Source of the DNA: Pseudomonas sp. NFR16
Lineage (GTDB): Bacteria > Pseudomonadota > Gammaproteobacteria > Pseudomonadales > Pseudomonadaceae
Assembly (NCBI RefSeq): GCF_900108875.1
Contig: NZ_FNYJ01000001.1
Location: forward strand, 868,001-932,000
Direction of reading: 5' to 3'
DNA: 64,000 nucleotides
This document shows, one piece after another, positions 35,240 through 44,609 of this stretch (position 1 is the first letter of the stretch; every line of letters begins with the position of its first letter). The notes below the pieces were generated by a model. That model did no database searches. It was not told where the DNA came from and saw nothing but the letters and a program-made list of their open reading frames with translations. The position numbers and the translations under genes are program-made.

Positions 35240-36268
35240 ATGGCATTTCTTCAACTTCAGGCGTTGTGCAAACGTTACGGCGCCGTCGATGCGGTCGTCG
35301 CCACTGACCTGTCGGTGGAACAAGGCGAGTTCGTTTCCCTGCTCGGCCCCTCTGGCTGCGGCAAGACCACCACGTTGCAAATGATCGCCGGGTTCGTCGA
35401 CGTCAGCGGCGGCCGCATCCTGCTCGATGGCCGCGACATCACGCACGCCAAACCGGCGAGCCGTGGTCTGGGTGTGGTGTTCCAGTCTTATGCGTTGTTC
35501 CCGCACATGACCGTGCGGGACAACGTCGCCTTTGGCCTGAAAATGCGCAAGGTCGCCGCCGCCGAGATCGAGCGCCGCGTCAGCCGCGTGCTGCAACTGG
35601 TGCGCCTCGATCAACATGCCCAACGCTACCCGCGTGAACTCTCCGGCGGGCAGCGTCAGCGGGTGGCGCTGGCCCGCGCCCTGGTGATCGAGCCGCCGGT
35701 GCTGCTGCTGGACGAACCGCTGTCCAACCTGGACGCCAACCTGCGCGAAGAAATGCAGTTCGAGATTCGCCGCATTCAGCGAGAAGTCGGCATCACCACC
35801 TTGATGGTCACCCACGATCAGGCCGAAGCGTTATCCATCAGCGATCGCGTGGTGGTCATGCAGGCGGGCCGCATCACACAGATCGACGAGCCCTACAAAC
35901 TGTACGAACACCCGCGCACTGAGTTCATCTCCGGTTTCGTCGGCAAGGCCAACCTGCTGCGCGGCGACCGCGACGAACACGGCGCCGCGCAAGTCCGCCA
36001 TCAGCCTGGCCAGGGCGTGCTGACGCTGAGCCTGCGCCCGGAAAAGATCGACCTGGTGCCGGCAGGCGATGGGCGCCTGCAAGGCAGGATCGTCACCCGC
36101 TACTTCCTCGGCAGCCAGTGGCTGTACCGTGTCGAAACGCCGATCGGTGACATCACCGTCGTGCGGCGCAACGATGGCGACGCGCCCATGAACGAAGGCA
36201 CCGTGGTGGGCCTGGAGTGGCCATCCGAACTGCTGCGCGTACTCAGCGCCGATGAGGTGTCGGCATGA
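35240..36268 (+). CDS. ABC importer ATP-binding protein (PotA/FbpC type)
   Basis: A 342-residue ATPase of the spermidine/putrescine/iron class. Walker A is GPSGCGKTTT, then MTVRDNVAFGLKMR, signature LSGGQRQRVALARAL, Walker B LLLDEPLSNLD and H-loop MVTHDQ. A TOBE domain (about residues 240-335) ends the protein, as in PotA. AGGTGGA sits about 8 bases upstream of the ATG. First gene of a compact seven-gene operon; its stop overlaps the next start by four bases. Confidence 0.93.
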   Translation: MAFLQLQALCKRYGAVDAVVATDLSVEQGEFVSLLGPSGCGKTTTLQMIAGFVDVSGGRILLDGRDITHAKPASRGLGVVFQSYALFPHMTVRDNVAFGLKMRKVAAAEIERRVSRVLQLVRLDQHAQRYPRELSGGQRQRVALARALVIEPPVLLLDEPLSNLDANLREEMQFEIRRIQREVGITTLMVTHDQAEALSISDRVVVMQAGRITQIDEPYKLYEHPRTEFISGFVGKANLLRGDRDEHGAAQVRHQPGQGVLTLSLRPEKIDLVPAGDGRLQGRIVTRYFLGSQWLYRVETPIGDITVVRRNDGDAPMNEGTVVGLEWPSELLRVLSADEVSA

Positions 36269-37137
36269 GCGGCGCCAGCGTGCTGCGCGACACCGGTCGC
36301 GGTTACTTGTTATCAACGCCGGCCCTGGCGCTGTTCGTCGGCCTGCTGGTGCTGCCCCTGCTGCTGACGCTGGTGCTGTCGTTCAACGTCTTCGACTACG
36401 AGGTTGGGGTGAAGGGCGATGCCTGGACCTTTGCTCAGTACGTGAATCTGGTGACCGATTCGTACTTCTACGAAATCTTCCTGCGCACGTTCTGGATCAG
36501 CGCGCTGGTCACCTTGCTGTGCGTGGTCATTGGCGTGCCGGAAGCGTACATCCTCAGCCGGATGGGGACGCCGTGGCGCTCTATCTTCCTGATTCTGATC
36601 CTCACTCCGCTGCTGATTTCGGTGGTGGTCCGGGCGTTCGGCTGGAGCCTGCTGCTGGGCGCCGACGGGTTGGTGAATCAGGCGATCCAGGCGCTGGGCG
36701 GTCGTCCGGTCAAGATGCTCTACACCCCTTTCGCGGTCATTCTGGCGCTGGTTCACGTCATGCTGCCGTTCATGATCATCCCCGTGTGGACGTCGCTGCA
36801 GAAGCTAGACGCCTCGGCCGAGCAGGCCGCGCTGTCGCTGGGTGCCACGCAGGCCAAGGTCATGCGCCTGGTGGTCCTGCCGCAAGTGCTGCCTGGCGTG
36901 CTGTCCGGCACGCTGATCGTGTTCGGCCTGTCCGCCAGTTCCTTCGCGATACCGGGCCTGCTGGGCGGACGACGCCTGAAGATGGTCGCCACCGTGGTTT
37001 ACGACCAATACCTCTCGGAACTCAACTGGCCGATGGGCGCGGCGATTGCGGTCGCCCTGCTGCTGATCAACCTGCTGGTGATGCTGTCGTGGAACCGGCT
37101 GGTCGAAGGCCGTTATAAAAAATCCCTGGGGGAATGA
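36265..37137 (+). CDS. ABC importer permease, PotB type
   Basis: A 290-residue inner-membrane permease with about six helices. The EAA-loop motif is EQAALSLGATQAKVMRLVVLPQVLPG. The N-terminal leader GRGYLLSTPALALFVGLLVL and the long loop with VTDSYFYEIFLRTFW are typical of the PotB/ThiP/FbpB class. It overlaps the ATPase stop (ATGA). It pairs with the next permease. Confidence 0.92.
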   Translation: MSGASVLRDTGRGYLLSTPALALFVGLLVLPLLLTLVLSFNVFDYEVGVKGDAWTFAQYVNLVTDSYFYEIFLRTFWISALVTLLCVVIGVPEAYILSRMGTPWRSIFLILILTPLLISVVVRAFGWSLLLGADGLVNQAIQALGGRPVKMLYTPFAVILALVHVMLPFMIIPVWTSLQKLDASAEQAALSLGATQAKVMRLVVLPQVLPGVLSGTLIVFGLSASSFAIPGLLGGRRLKMVATVVYDQYLSELNWPMGAAIAVALLLINLLVMLSWNRLVEGRYKKSLGE

Positions 37138-37140
37138 TCG

Positions 37141-37935
37141 ATGTCCAAGAATGGTCCTCTGGCCCTGTCCTTTCATGCGCTGGTCGTGGTGTTCATGCTG
37201 GCGCCGCTGCTGGTGGTGTGCCTGGTGGCGTTCACGCCGGAAAACACACTGAGCCTGCCGTGGCACGGCTTTTCACTGCGCTGGTTCAGCGCGGTGTTCG
37301 AGCGCGCCGACTTCATTCAGTCGTTCTATAACAGCCTGATCCTGGCAGTGGTTGCCGCGACCCTCGCCACACTGATCGCGGTGCCGGCGGCGCTGGCGAT
37401 CACCCGCTACCGGTTTCCGGGCCGTGATTTCCTCAATGGCCTGTTTCTCTCGCCGATCATCATTCCCCACCTCGTGCTGGGCGTGGCGATGCTGCGCCTG
37501 TTCGCGCTGATGGGCGTAAACGGCAGCTTCGTCTGGCTGACGTTCGCCCACGTGGTGGTCATTACGCCTTATGTCTTGCGCCTGGTGATTGCGGCAGCGA
37601 TCGGCATGGACCGCAGCGCCGAGCAGGCCGCCGAGTCACTGGGCGCCAGCCGCTTCACCCTGTTTCGCCAGATCACCCTGCCCATGATCCTGCCCGGCGT
37701 TGCCGGTGGCTGGCTGCTGGCGTTCATCAACAGTTTCGATGAAGTGACCCTGTCGATCTTCGTCACCTCGCCGTCGACCCAGACGCTGCCGGTGCGCATG
37801 TATGTGTACGCCACTGAATCCATCGATCCGATGATGGCGGCTGTTTCGGCGCTGGTGATTGCGCTGACGGCCGCCACCATGATCATCCTTGATCGTGTGT
37901 ACGGGCTGGACCGCGTGCTGGTGGGGCGCCACTGA
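37141..37935 (+). CDS. ABC importer permease, PotC type
   Basis: A 264-residue permease with about six helices, starting 3 bases after the previous stop, with GGGGGAA upstream. The EAA motif is EQAAESLGASRFTLFRQITLPMILPG. It has the PotC-type central string FDEVTLSIFVTSPSTQTLP. With the preceding permease and the TOBE-containing ATPase it forms a complete inner-membrane importer. The next gene begins 44 bases later. Confidence 0.92.
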   Translation: MSKNGPLALSFHALVVVFMLAPLLVVCLVAFTPENTLSLPWHGFSLRWFSAVFERADFIQSFYNSLILAVVAATLATLIAVPAALAITRYRFPGRDFLNGLFLSPIIIPHLVLGVAMLRLFALMGVNGSFVWLTFAHVVVITPYVLRLVIAAAIGMDRSAEQAAESLGASRFTLFRQITLPMILPGVAGGWLLAFINSFDEVTLSIFVTSPSTQTLPVRMYVYATESIDPMMAAVSALVIALTAATMIILDRVYGLDRVLVGRH

Positions 37936-37978
37936 TGAACATTCGCTTACCCGTCTTTTGCCGCACAGAGAGAGCGCC

Positions 37979-38269
37979 ATGGCTTTGCTGAAACGACTGG
38001 CCGAACACGACCGCGACGTGTTGCCCTTCACCCTCGATGGTCAGGCGGCCAGCGGCTTGCGGGGCGATACGCTGCTCACCGCGGTGCTGACGGCCGATGA
38101 CTACTTGCGCGGCAGCGATTTCAGCGCCGAACCGCGTGCCGGTTTTTGCCTGATGGGGGCGTGCCAGGATTGCTGGGTCCGACTGGGCGACGGGCGCCGC
38201 GTGCGCGCCTGCTCGACGCTGCTCGAAGCGGATTTGCGTGTCAGTCGCGAACCGGGACGGCGCCCATGA
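37979..38269 (+). CDS. 2Fe-2S ferredoxin-like small subunit of an amine/amino-acid dehydrogenase (HcnA-like)
   Basis: A 96-residue protein with a plant-type 2Fe-2S motif: C57-x4-C62-x2-C65-x12-C78 in GFCLMGACQDCWVRL and VRACST. This size and motif fit the small subunit of heterotrimeric FAD enzymes such as hydrogen cyanide synthase (HcnA), hydroxyproline and opine dehydrogenases. ATG 37979; the frame extends upstream to 37889, overlapping the permease, and that part is not used. The stop overlaps the next start by four bases (ATGA), so the three subunits are translationally coupled. Confidence 0.88.
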   Translation: MALLKRLAEHDRDVLPFTLDGQAASGLRGDTLLTAVLTADDYLRGSDFSAEPRAGFCLMGACQDCWVRLGDGRRVRACSTLLEADLRVSREPGRRP

Positions 38270-39627
38270 GCGGTCAGGACGTGGTCATCGTCGGTGCCGG
38301 CCCGGCGGGCATCCGCGCCGCCCAGACCCTGGTCGCCTATGGCCTGCGGCCAAGCCTGATCGACGAAAGCCTGCGTGGCGGCGGGCAGATCTATCGTCGT
38401 CAGCCGGAAAATTTCAAACGCTCGGCAAAAGCCCTGTATGGCTTCGAAGCGTCGAAAGCCCAGGCCGTGCACGCGACGCTGGACCGGCTGCAGAAAGACA
38501 TCGATTACCGCCCGCAGACGCTGGTGTGGAATACCGAGCAACATACCCTCGACACGCTGTGCGACGGCGTAGCCGAGCAGGTTCGCTACCGGCAGCTGAT
38601 CGTCGCGACCGGCGCCACCGATCGCATCCTGCCGGTGCCGGGCTGGACATTGCCGGGCGTCTACAGCCTTGGCGCGGCGCAGATCGCGCTGAAATTCCAG
38701 GGCTGCGCCATTGGTGAGCGGGTGGTCTTCGCCGGCAGCGGCCCACTGCTGTATCTGGTGGCCTACCAGTACGCCAAAGCGGGCGCGCAGGTCGTCGCGG
38801 TACTCGACAGCTCGCCGTTGTCCGCCCAGGCACGCGCCCTGCCCGCGCTGCTCGGCCAACCGGCCACGCTCGCCAAGGGCTTGTACTACCGAGCCTGGCT
38901 GAGCGCCCACGGGGTGGCGGTGCATCAAGGCGTCGCACTGCGCCGGGTCGAGGGCGAACGTCGGGTCACCGCGGCCGTTTATGCGGCCGATGGGCAGGAA
39001 CAGGTGCTGCCGTGCGATGCCGTCGCGTTCGCGCATGCGCTGCGCAGCGAAACTCAACTGGCTGATCTGCTCGGCTGCGACTTTGCCTGGAGCCCGCTGA
39101 ACCGGGCGTGGCTGCCGACCCGCGATGCGGCAGGCCGCAGCAGCGTCGACGGGGTTTATCTGGCTGGCGACGGCGCCGGAATCATGGGCGCGGACGCCGC
39201 CGAAATGGCCGGAGAACTGGCGGCGCTCACCCTGCTCGGCGACATCGGTTACACCGTCGACCGAACACGCAGCCTGGCGTTGCAACAGCGACTGGAGGCG
39301 ATTCAGCGTTTTCGTCGTGGCCTTGAGACCGCCTTTCCGTTTCCCGAAGAGTGGGCCGCCAGGGCGCCCGATGAGGTGATGATCTGCCGCTGCGAGGAAA
39401 TCACTGCCGGTGACATTCGCCAGACCGTTGCCCACGGTCACTGGGAAATCAATCGGGTCAAGGCGATGTGCCGGGTCGGCATGGGTCGCTGTCAGGGCCG
39501 GATGTGCGGCCTGGCCGCTGCCGAAATCGTCGCGCAATGCTCCGGGCGCGACATCGCAGGTGTTGGCCGCCTGCGCGGGCAGGCGCCGATCAAACCACTG
39601 CCCTTCGGCGTGGAGACAGAACGATGA
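38266..39627 (+). CDS. FAD/NAD(P)-binding oxidoreductase with BFD-like 2Fe-2S tail (HcnB-like)
   Basis: A 453-residue flavoprotein. The FAD-binding Rossmann motif VVIVGAGPAGIRAA starts at residue about 6, a second nucleotide motif is VVFAGSGPLLYLVA, and the FAD-phosphate motif is VYLAGDGAGIMGADAAEMAG. The last 90 residues carry a bacterioferritin-associated-ferredoxin-like cluster domain, MICRCEEITAGDI and AMCRVGMGRCQGRMCG (CxC and C-x4-C pattern). This is the alpha/HcnB-like subunit of heterotrimeric dehydrogenases. Overlaps the preceding 2Fe-2S gene and the next gene (ATGA at each side), so it is a stoichiometric subunit. Confidence 0.9.
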   Translation: MSGQDVVIVGAGPAGIRAAQTLVAYGLRPSLIDESLRGGGQIYRRQPENFKRSAKALYGFEASKAQAVHATLDRLQKDIDYRPQTLVWNTEQHTLDTLCDGVAEQVRYRQLIVATGATDRILPVPGWTLPGVYSLGAAQIALKFQGCAIGERVVFAGSGPLLYLVAYQYAKAGAQVVAVLDSSPLSAQARALPALLGQPATLAKGLYYRAWLSAHGVAVHQGVALRRVEGERRVTAAVYAADGQEQVLPCDAVAFAHALRSETQLADLLGCDFAWSPLNRAWLPTRDAAGRSSVDGVYLAGDGAGIMGADAAEMAGELAALTLLGDIGYTVDRTRSLALQQRLEAIQRFRRGLETAFPFPEEWAARAPDEVMICRCEEITAGDIRQTVAHGHWEINRVKAMCRVGMGRCQGRMCGLAAAEIVAQCSGRDIAGVGRLRGQAPIKPLPFGVETER

Positions 39628-40808
39628 GCCAGCCGCTGGAATTCGATGCGCTGATCATCGGCGGGGGCATTGTCGGCTCTTCGGCCGCGCTGTTCCTGGC
39701 CAGGGCCGGCAAGCACGTGGCGCTGCTGGAACGGGATTTCTTCGGTTCGCACTCGAGCGGGGTCAACTACGGCGGCGTGCGCCGTCAGGGACGTCCACTG
39801 TCGCAGCTGCCGCTTTCCCAACGTGCCCACAGCCTGTGGGGCGATCTGAAGAACCTGATCGGCATCGACGGCGAATACCTGCGCTCGGGCCATCTCAAAC
39901 TGGCGCGCAGCGACCACGACATGGCCGCGCTGGTGGCCTACGAGCAGACTTCCCGAGGCTTCGGCCTGGACCTGCAATTGCTTGACCATGCTCAACTGCG
40001 CCTGCGCTTTCCCTGGGCGGGCGACGTCGCCGTCGGCGCCTCGCTGTGTGCCGATGACGGCCACGCCAACCCGCGCCTCGTGTCGCCCGCGTTTGCGGTC
40101 GCCGCCACGCGCGCCGGGGCTCAGGGGTTCGAGCAGGCGGCCGTCACCCAAGTCAGCCATGACGGCCAGGCCTTCGCCGTACGCACCGCTGACGGGCGCG
40201 GCTTTCGCGCTCCGTGGCTGCTCAACTGCGCCGGCGCGTGGGCGGCGCACCTGGCCAGCCAATTCGACGAGCCGGTGCCGATGCAGTCGGGTCACCCGGC
40301 CATGCTGGTCACTGAACCCCTGCCGATGTTCATGGACGTCAGCACCGGGGTCGAAGGCGGCGGCATTTATGCGCGTCAGGTCGCGCGGGGTAACTGCGTG
40401 CTGGGCGGTGGCCAGGGCTTCGCGCTGGACCCGACGAGGGCGCGGCCGGGACAGGCGGCGATTCTCGACATCCTGCGCAACGCCGCCGAACTGTATCCGC
40501 CGCTGGCCGGCGCTCAGGCGATTCGCACCTGGAGCGGCACCGAAGGCTACCTGCCGGACCGCGAGCCGGTGCTCGGCGCCAGTTCCACGCAACCGGGTCT
40601 GCTGCACGGCTTCGGTTTTGCCGGATCGGGCTTTCAGATCGGTCCTGCCGCTGGCGAAGCGCTGGCGCAGATCGTCTGCGAAGGGGCGTCGCGGATCGCC
40701 CTGGACGCTTTTTCGATCTCCCGTTTTCAACCCGTCAAACCTGCCACCGCCGTGCCGCCCCGTGCGGATAACGTCATCCCTTTGCTCAGAGGAAAATCGC
40801 AGCCATGA
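39624..40808 (+). CDS. FAD-dependent oxidase/dehydrogenase (DAO family, HcnC-like)
   Basis: A 394-residue DAO-family flavoprotein. The N-terminal FAD motif is ALIIGGGIVGSSAALFLARA; further family strings are GHLKLARSDHDMAA, LLNCAGAWAAHLA and the C-terminal GFGFAGSGFQIGPAAGEALA with the preceding TWSGTEGYLPDREPVLG. It should be the catalytic beta subunit that oxidises a C-N bond of an amino acid, opine or N-alkyl compound, passing electrons through the 2Fe-2S subunits to the respiratory chain. Overlapping starts show it is cotranslated with its neighbours and with the binding-protein gene downstream. Substrate unassigned. Confidence 0.89.
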   Translation: MSQPLEFDALIIGGGIVGSSAALFLARAGKHVALLERDFFGSHSSGVNYGGVRRQGRPLSQLPLSQRAHSLWGDLKNLIGIDGEYLRSGHLKLARSDHDMAALVAYEQTSRGFGLDLQLLDHAQLRLRFPWAGDVAVGASLCADDGHANPRLVSPAFAVAATRAGAQGFEQAAVTQVSHDGQAFAVRTADGRGFRAPWLLNCAGAWAAHLASQFDEPVPMQSGHPAMLVTEPLPMFMDVSTGVEGGGIYARQVARGNCVLGGGQGFALDPTRARPGQAAILDILRNAAELYPPLAGAQAIRTWSGTEGYLPDREPVLGASSTQPGLLHGFGFAGSGFQIGPAAGEALAQIVCEGASRIALDAFSISRFQPVKPATAVPPRADNVIPLLRGKSQP

Positions 40809-41866
40809 ACAGCATGAACAACGTGAAACGTCTGGCCCTGACCGGCCTGTCCTGCTTGCCGCTTGCCGCCCTGCTCGCTTCGATGCCGGCGCAGGCCGAA
40901 ACCACGCTGTATCTGGGCATGAACGGCGGCACCATGGAACGCCTGTATGCCGATCAGGTACTGCCTGCGTTCGAGAAAGCCAACAACGTCAAAGTGGTCA
41001 TCGTGCCGGGCACGTCTTCGGACATTCTCGCCAAGGTCCAGGCGAGCAAAGACAATCCGCAGATGCACGTGATGTTCCTCGACGACGGCATCATGTACCG
41101 CGCGATCTCCATGGGCCTGTGCGGCAAGTTGCAGCCCAGCGCGACGCTGGCGGACATTCCGGAAAAAGGCAAAATCAAGGATGAGGCAGTGGCCGTGAGC
41201 CTGGGCGTGACCGGCCTGGCGTACAACACGAAAATGTTTCAGGAAAACGGCTGGAGCGCGCCGACGTCCTGGGCGGACATGGCCGACAAACGCTACAAGG
41301 ACAAGCTGGTATTTCAGTCGCTGGCCTCGTCGACCTTCGGCCTGCACGGCTTCCTGATGTTCAACCGTCTGCAGGGCGGCGATGAAACCAATGTCGAACC
41401 GGGCTTCAAGGCCTGGCCGAAAACCGTTGGCCCGAACGTACTGGAATACATCGCCAGTTCCGCGAAGATCTCGGAAATGGTGCAGACCGGCGAGGCCGCG
41501 CTGTTCCCGCTGACGCCCACTCAGGTCACCGCGCTGAAACTCAAGGGCGTGCCGGTTGAGTACGCGCCACCCAAGGAAGGTGCTGTGGTCCTCAACGTGG
41601 CCGAATGCACCATCGCCAACAACGATCAGCCGGAACTGGCGCAAAAGCTCGCCGAATTTCTGCTGACTCCGCAAGCGCAGGCGCCGGCACTGGAGATGGG
41701 CGACCAGATTCCGTCCAACCCGAAAACCCCGACCACCGAGAAAACCCGTGGTCAGGTGGAGGCCATGAACAAGTACCTGGAAACCGCCGTGACCATCGAC
41801 TGGGATCAGGTCAACCAGATCCGTCCGGAATGGAACGCTCGCTGGAGCCGCACGATCGAGCGGTGA
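40805..41866 (+). CDS. ABC importer periplasmic binding protein (PotD/iron-type)
   Basis: A 353-residue exported binding protein. Signal peptide LALTGLSCLPLAALLASMPAQA ends near residue 32. The mature domain resembles PotD/AfuA/FbpA-like proteins: TLYLGMNGGTMERLYADQVL, VFAKVQASKDNP-type motif (here ILAKVQASKDNPQ) and VTGLAYNTKMFQENGWSAPT. It provides the ligand for the ATPase and permeases of the same operon. It is unusual that the binding protein is last and separated from the transporter genes by the three enzyme subunits. ATG 40805 overlaps the DAO stop. Confidence 0.91.
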   Translation: MNSMNNVKRLALTGLSCLPLAALLASMPAQAETTLYLGMNGGTMERLYADQVLPAFEKANNVKVVIVPGTSSDILAKVQASKDNPQMHVMFLDDGIMYRAISMGLCGKLQPSATLADIPEKGKIKDEAVAVSLGVTGLAYNTKMFQENGWSAPTSWADMADKRYKDKLVFQSLASSTFGLHGFLMFNRLQGGDETNVEPGFKAWPKTVGPNVLEYIASSAKISEMVQTGEAALFPLTPTQVTALKLKGVPVEYAPPKEGAVVLNVAECTIANNDQPELAQKLAEFLLTPQAQAPALEMGDQIPSNPKTPTTEKTRGQVEAMNKYLETAVTIDWDQVNQIRPEWNARWSRTIER

Positions 41867-41969
41867 TTCAGGCGCTTGGCGCTGGCACGGCAACAATCCA
41901 ACATCCGGCCCAACTATCCCACCTCGTCACAGTCACAGCCTTACCCCCCCTGACTGCTGACGAGGCCGG

Positions 41970-43346
41970 ATGAGTTTTATTCTTTGCATGACTGTGCTCG
42001 GCGTTCTGTTAATGCTGCTGGCACTGACTTCTTCTTACCTGCGCTGGCTGCCGGTCACGACCTCGGCGGTGTGCCTGGCATTTGGCGCGCTGATCGGCCC
42101 CTGGGGGCTCGATCTGGTGCAACTGGACGTGCGCGATGCACGGCACTGGCTGGAGCGCCTGACCGAGGTCGCGGTCCTGTTTTCCCTGTTCAACACCGGC
42201 ATCAAACTGCGGCTGCCCCTGCACCGCAAGGCGTGGCACACCGCTTACCTGCTCGCAGGACCGGTGATGCTCGCCAGCATCATCGGCGTCTGTCTGGCAG
42301 CGCATTATCTGTTTGCGCTGCCCTGGGCGGTGGCGCTGTTGCTGGGCGCCATGCTGTCGCCCACCGACCCTGTGCTTGCGGGGCTTGTGCAGGTCAATAA
42401 TGCGCAGGACTTCGACCGGGTCCGCTTCGGCCTGTCCGGGGAAGCGGGTCTGAACGACGGCACCGCGTTTCCTTTCGTGATCTTCGCCCTGCTGTTCTTC
42501 GGCCATGCCAATGGCAATTTCGACTGGGTTCAGGGCTGGTTCCTCAAGAGCATCATCTGGGGCGTGCCCGTGGCGCTGCTGATTGGCTACGGCCTTGGTC
42601 GCAGCGTCGGGCACCTGATGATTTACCTGCGCATCAAGAATGCCGACAGCACCAGTTCGCCCAACGATTTCCTTGCCCTGGCGCTGATCGCCATGGCCTA
42701 CGTGGTCGCCCAGGGCCTGGGCGCGTTCGGCTTTCTTTCGGTGTTCGCCGCAGGCCTGGGCTTGCGTCATGCCGAGGTGCGTACAACGCAGTCGGATGTC
42801 CCGGCCGAGCACGTCGCCAAACCGGTGCTCGGGCACATGGACAGTGCGCCGGAAGCGGCAACGGTTCCCCAGGACGAGGAGATCAGCGAGTCTCAACTGG
42901 CCGCGGGGGTGATGATGGGGGACATGCTGGCCTTCGGCAGTCTGGTCGAACGGGCGATGGAAGTGCTGCTCATCACCCTGCTTGGCGCCGCCATCGCGCT
43001 GTACTGGGACTGGCGCGCGGTGGGTCTGGGCCTGGCGCTGTTCTGCGTGATCCGGCCACTGAGCGTGTGGATGCTGATCCGGGGTGAACTGCTGACGGGC
43101 CCGCAGAAGGCCTTGGTCGGCTGGTTCGGCATCCGCGGGATCGGCTCACTTTATTACCTGTGCTACGCGCTGTCTCACGGCCTCCCCGAAGACATCATTC
43201 AGACCAGCATCAGCCTGACCCTGTCGGTCGTTGCGCTGAGCATTCTGCTGCACGGCATCAGCATCCAGCCGCTGCTGGAACGCTATGAACGCAGCATGAA
43301 CACCCGCAGCGACGACCTCGGCCCCGAGCATGAATCGTCGCCGTGA
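41970..43346 (+). CDS. CPA1-family cation/proton antiporter (NhaP-like)
   Basis: A 458-residue membrane protein with about 12 helices. The diagnostic motifs are GAMLSPTDPVLAGLVQ and FGLSGEAGLNDGTAFPFVI, the latter with the ion-binding ND pair. A hydrophilic loop (about 265-310; QSDVPAEHVAKPVLGHMDSA) and a short cytoplasmic tail follow. It exchanges Na+ or K+ for H+ to control pH or ion stress. GAGG lies 4 bases before the ATG. It lies 103 bases after the ABC-dehydrogenase operon and is probably separately transcribed. Confidence 0.9.
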   Translation: MSFILCMTVLGVLLMLLALTSSYLRWLPVTTSAVCLAFGALIGPWGLDLVQLDVRDARHWLERLTEVAVLFSLFNTGIKLRLPLHRKAWHTAYLLAGPVMLASIIGVCLAAHYLFALPWAVALLLGAMLSPTDPVLAGLVQVNNAQDFDRVRFGLSGEAGLNDGTAFPFVIFALLFFGHANGNFDWVQGWFLKSIIWGVPVALLIGYGLGRSVGHLMIYLRIKNADSTSSPNDFLALALIAMAYVVAQGLGAFGFLSVFAAGLGLRHAEVRTTQSDVPAEHVAKPVLGHMDSAPEAATVPQDEEISESQLAAGVMMGDMLAFGSLVERAMEVLLITLLGAAIALYWDWRAVGLGLALFCVIRPLSVWMLIRGELLTGPQKALVGWFGIRGIGSLYYLCYALSHGLPEDIIQTSISLTLSVVALSILLHGISIQPLLERYERSMNTRSDDLGPEHESSP

Positions 43347-43706
43347 CGTTTTGACGCGCGCCGTCGGTCGCGATTCCTGCGCAGGGGTCGCGCCCGCCAG
43401 CCGATAATGGGGAGGACAGAACTCCCGCGATAGAGCGCATCGATCACTTCATCGGAACAAGCGATTGGACGCTCTACGCTCCGGTCGGTAGCTTGCTCAC
43501 TAACTGATCGCGTCATTTTTGTCGCAGCTGTCCGGCGAACAATCAGACGCGCATCGTTGCCTGTACAGGGACCTGCCGCCGTGTCACCGACACGCTCGCG
43601 CATCAAGACTGGACGCTTGAAAACACCCGAATAAAGCTACCTCCTATATTGCGCGGCGCGCGGCGTTCTTGCCGCAGCGCAGGCCATTGCGTGCGAGTCC
43701 AGAACC
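43347..43706. other. Intergenic region upstream of the FNT gene
   Basis: About 360 bases without a supported gene. It includes a 6-bp stem with a 3-base loop (43580-43594) and a 5-bp GC stem with a hexaloop GTTCTT (43660-43675) just 31 bases before the FNT start. TACCTCC near 43640 resembles a NarL half site, but a single one proves nothing. No promoter is clear. Confidence 0.5.
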
Positions 43707-44534
43707 ATGTCAATCAACACTCCACAACAAATCGCCGAGATGACGGTCGAAGCGGGCGTCAAGAAATCCCGTCTGCCCGCGCTGTCGATCATGGTGCTCG
43801 GCTTCCTCGCCGGGGCCTTCATCGCACTGGGCTTTCTGCTCGACATTCACGTCAGCACCATGATTCCGGGGCCATGGGCTTCCCTGGGCAACCTGCTCGG
43901 CGCCGCAGTCTTCCCGATCGGCCTGATCCTGGTGATTCTGGCGGGCGGCGAATTGCTGACCGGCAACATGATGAGCCTGCCCACCGCCATGTTCGCCCGG
44001 CGGATCTCGGCGGGCGCCGTCGCTCGCAACTGGCTGCTGGTGACCTTCGCCAACCTGCTGGGCGCCCTGTTCATCGCGTACTTCTTTGGCCACGTACTGG
44101 GGCTGACCGAAGGCGCGTACCTGAACAAAACCCTGGCCATTGCCAACGCCAAGGTGAGCGCCGACTTCGGTCAGGCCTTCATTTCCGGCATCGGTTGCAA
44201 CTGGCTGGTGTGCCTGGCGGTCTGGCTTTCCTATGCAAGCAAGGACGTCACCGGCAAGATCCTCGGCATGTGGTTCCCGATCATGGCGTTCGTGGCCATC
44301 GGCTTCCAGCACGTGGTCGCGAACATGTTCGTGATTCCGGCAGCAATTTTTGCCGATGCCCTGAGCTGGACTCGATTCGTCGAGAACTTCGTCGCAGTGT
44401 TCCTCGGTAATGCCGTGGGAGGTGCAATTTTTGTCGGTCTGGCGTATTACGTGTCATATTCGAGGGCCACACAGGCTCCGGTGACCGGCGATGCGGTTGC
44501 GACAATCGTGCAATCCACGGGTCACAAGATTTAA
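43707..44534 (+). CDS. Formate/nitrite transporter family channel (FocA/NirC-like)
   Basis: A 275-residue inner-membrane protein of the pentameric FNT family with six helices. FNT signatures are GGELLTGNMMSL and GIGCNWLVCLAVWLSYASKD; the pore histidine lies in GFQHVVANMFVIPAAIF. It conducts monovalent acids, nitrite or formate. The nearby NasR-like antiterminator and MoaA fit nitrite transport. It is followed 75 bases downstream by moaA. There is no evidence of nirB or nasA in the window, so they would be elsewhere. Confidence 0.93.
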   Translation: MSINTPQQIAEMTVEAGVKKSRLPALSIMVLGFLAGAFIALGFLLDIHVSTMIPGPWASLGNLLGAAVFPIGLILVILAGGELLTGNMMSLPTAMFARRISAGAVARNWLLVTFANLLGALFIAYFFGHVLGLTEGAYLNKTLAIANAKVSADFGQAFISGIGCNWLVCLAVWLSYASKDVTGKILGMWFPIMAFVAIGFQHVVANMFVIPAAIFADALSWTRFVENFVAVFLGNAVGGAIFVGLAYYVSYSRATQAPVTGDAVATIVQSTGHKI

Positions 44535-44609
44535 CGCTTCAGTCGCGCGCACCGTGAACGCGGTACGCGCGGCCTGCTTCTGCCACGCAGCACGCTGTCG
44601 AGATAAGCA

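Noticed and set aside
43660..43675. Hexaloop hairpin before the FNT gene as an ANTAR target
   Set aside because: ANTAR targets need two adjacent hairpins whose hexaloops have A at position 1 and G at position 4. This loop is GTTCTT and the neighbouring stem has a 3-base loop, so the consensus is not met.
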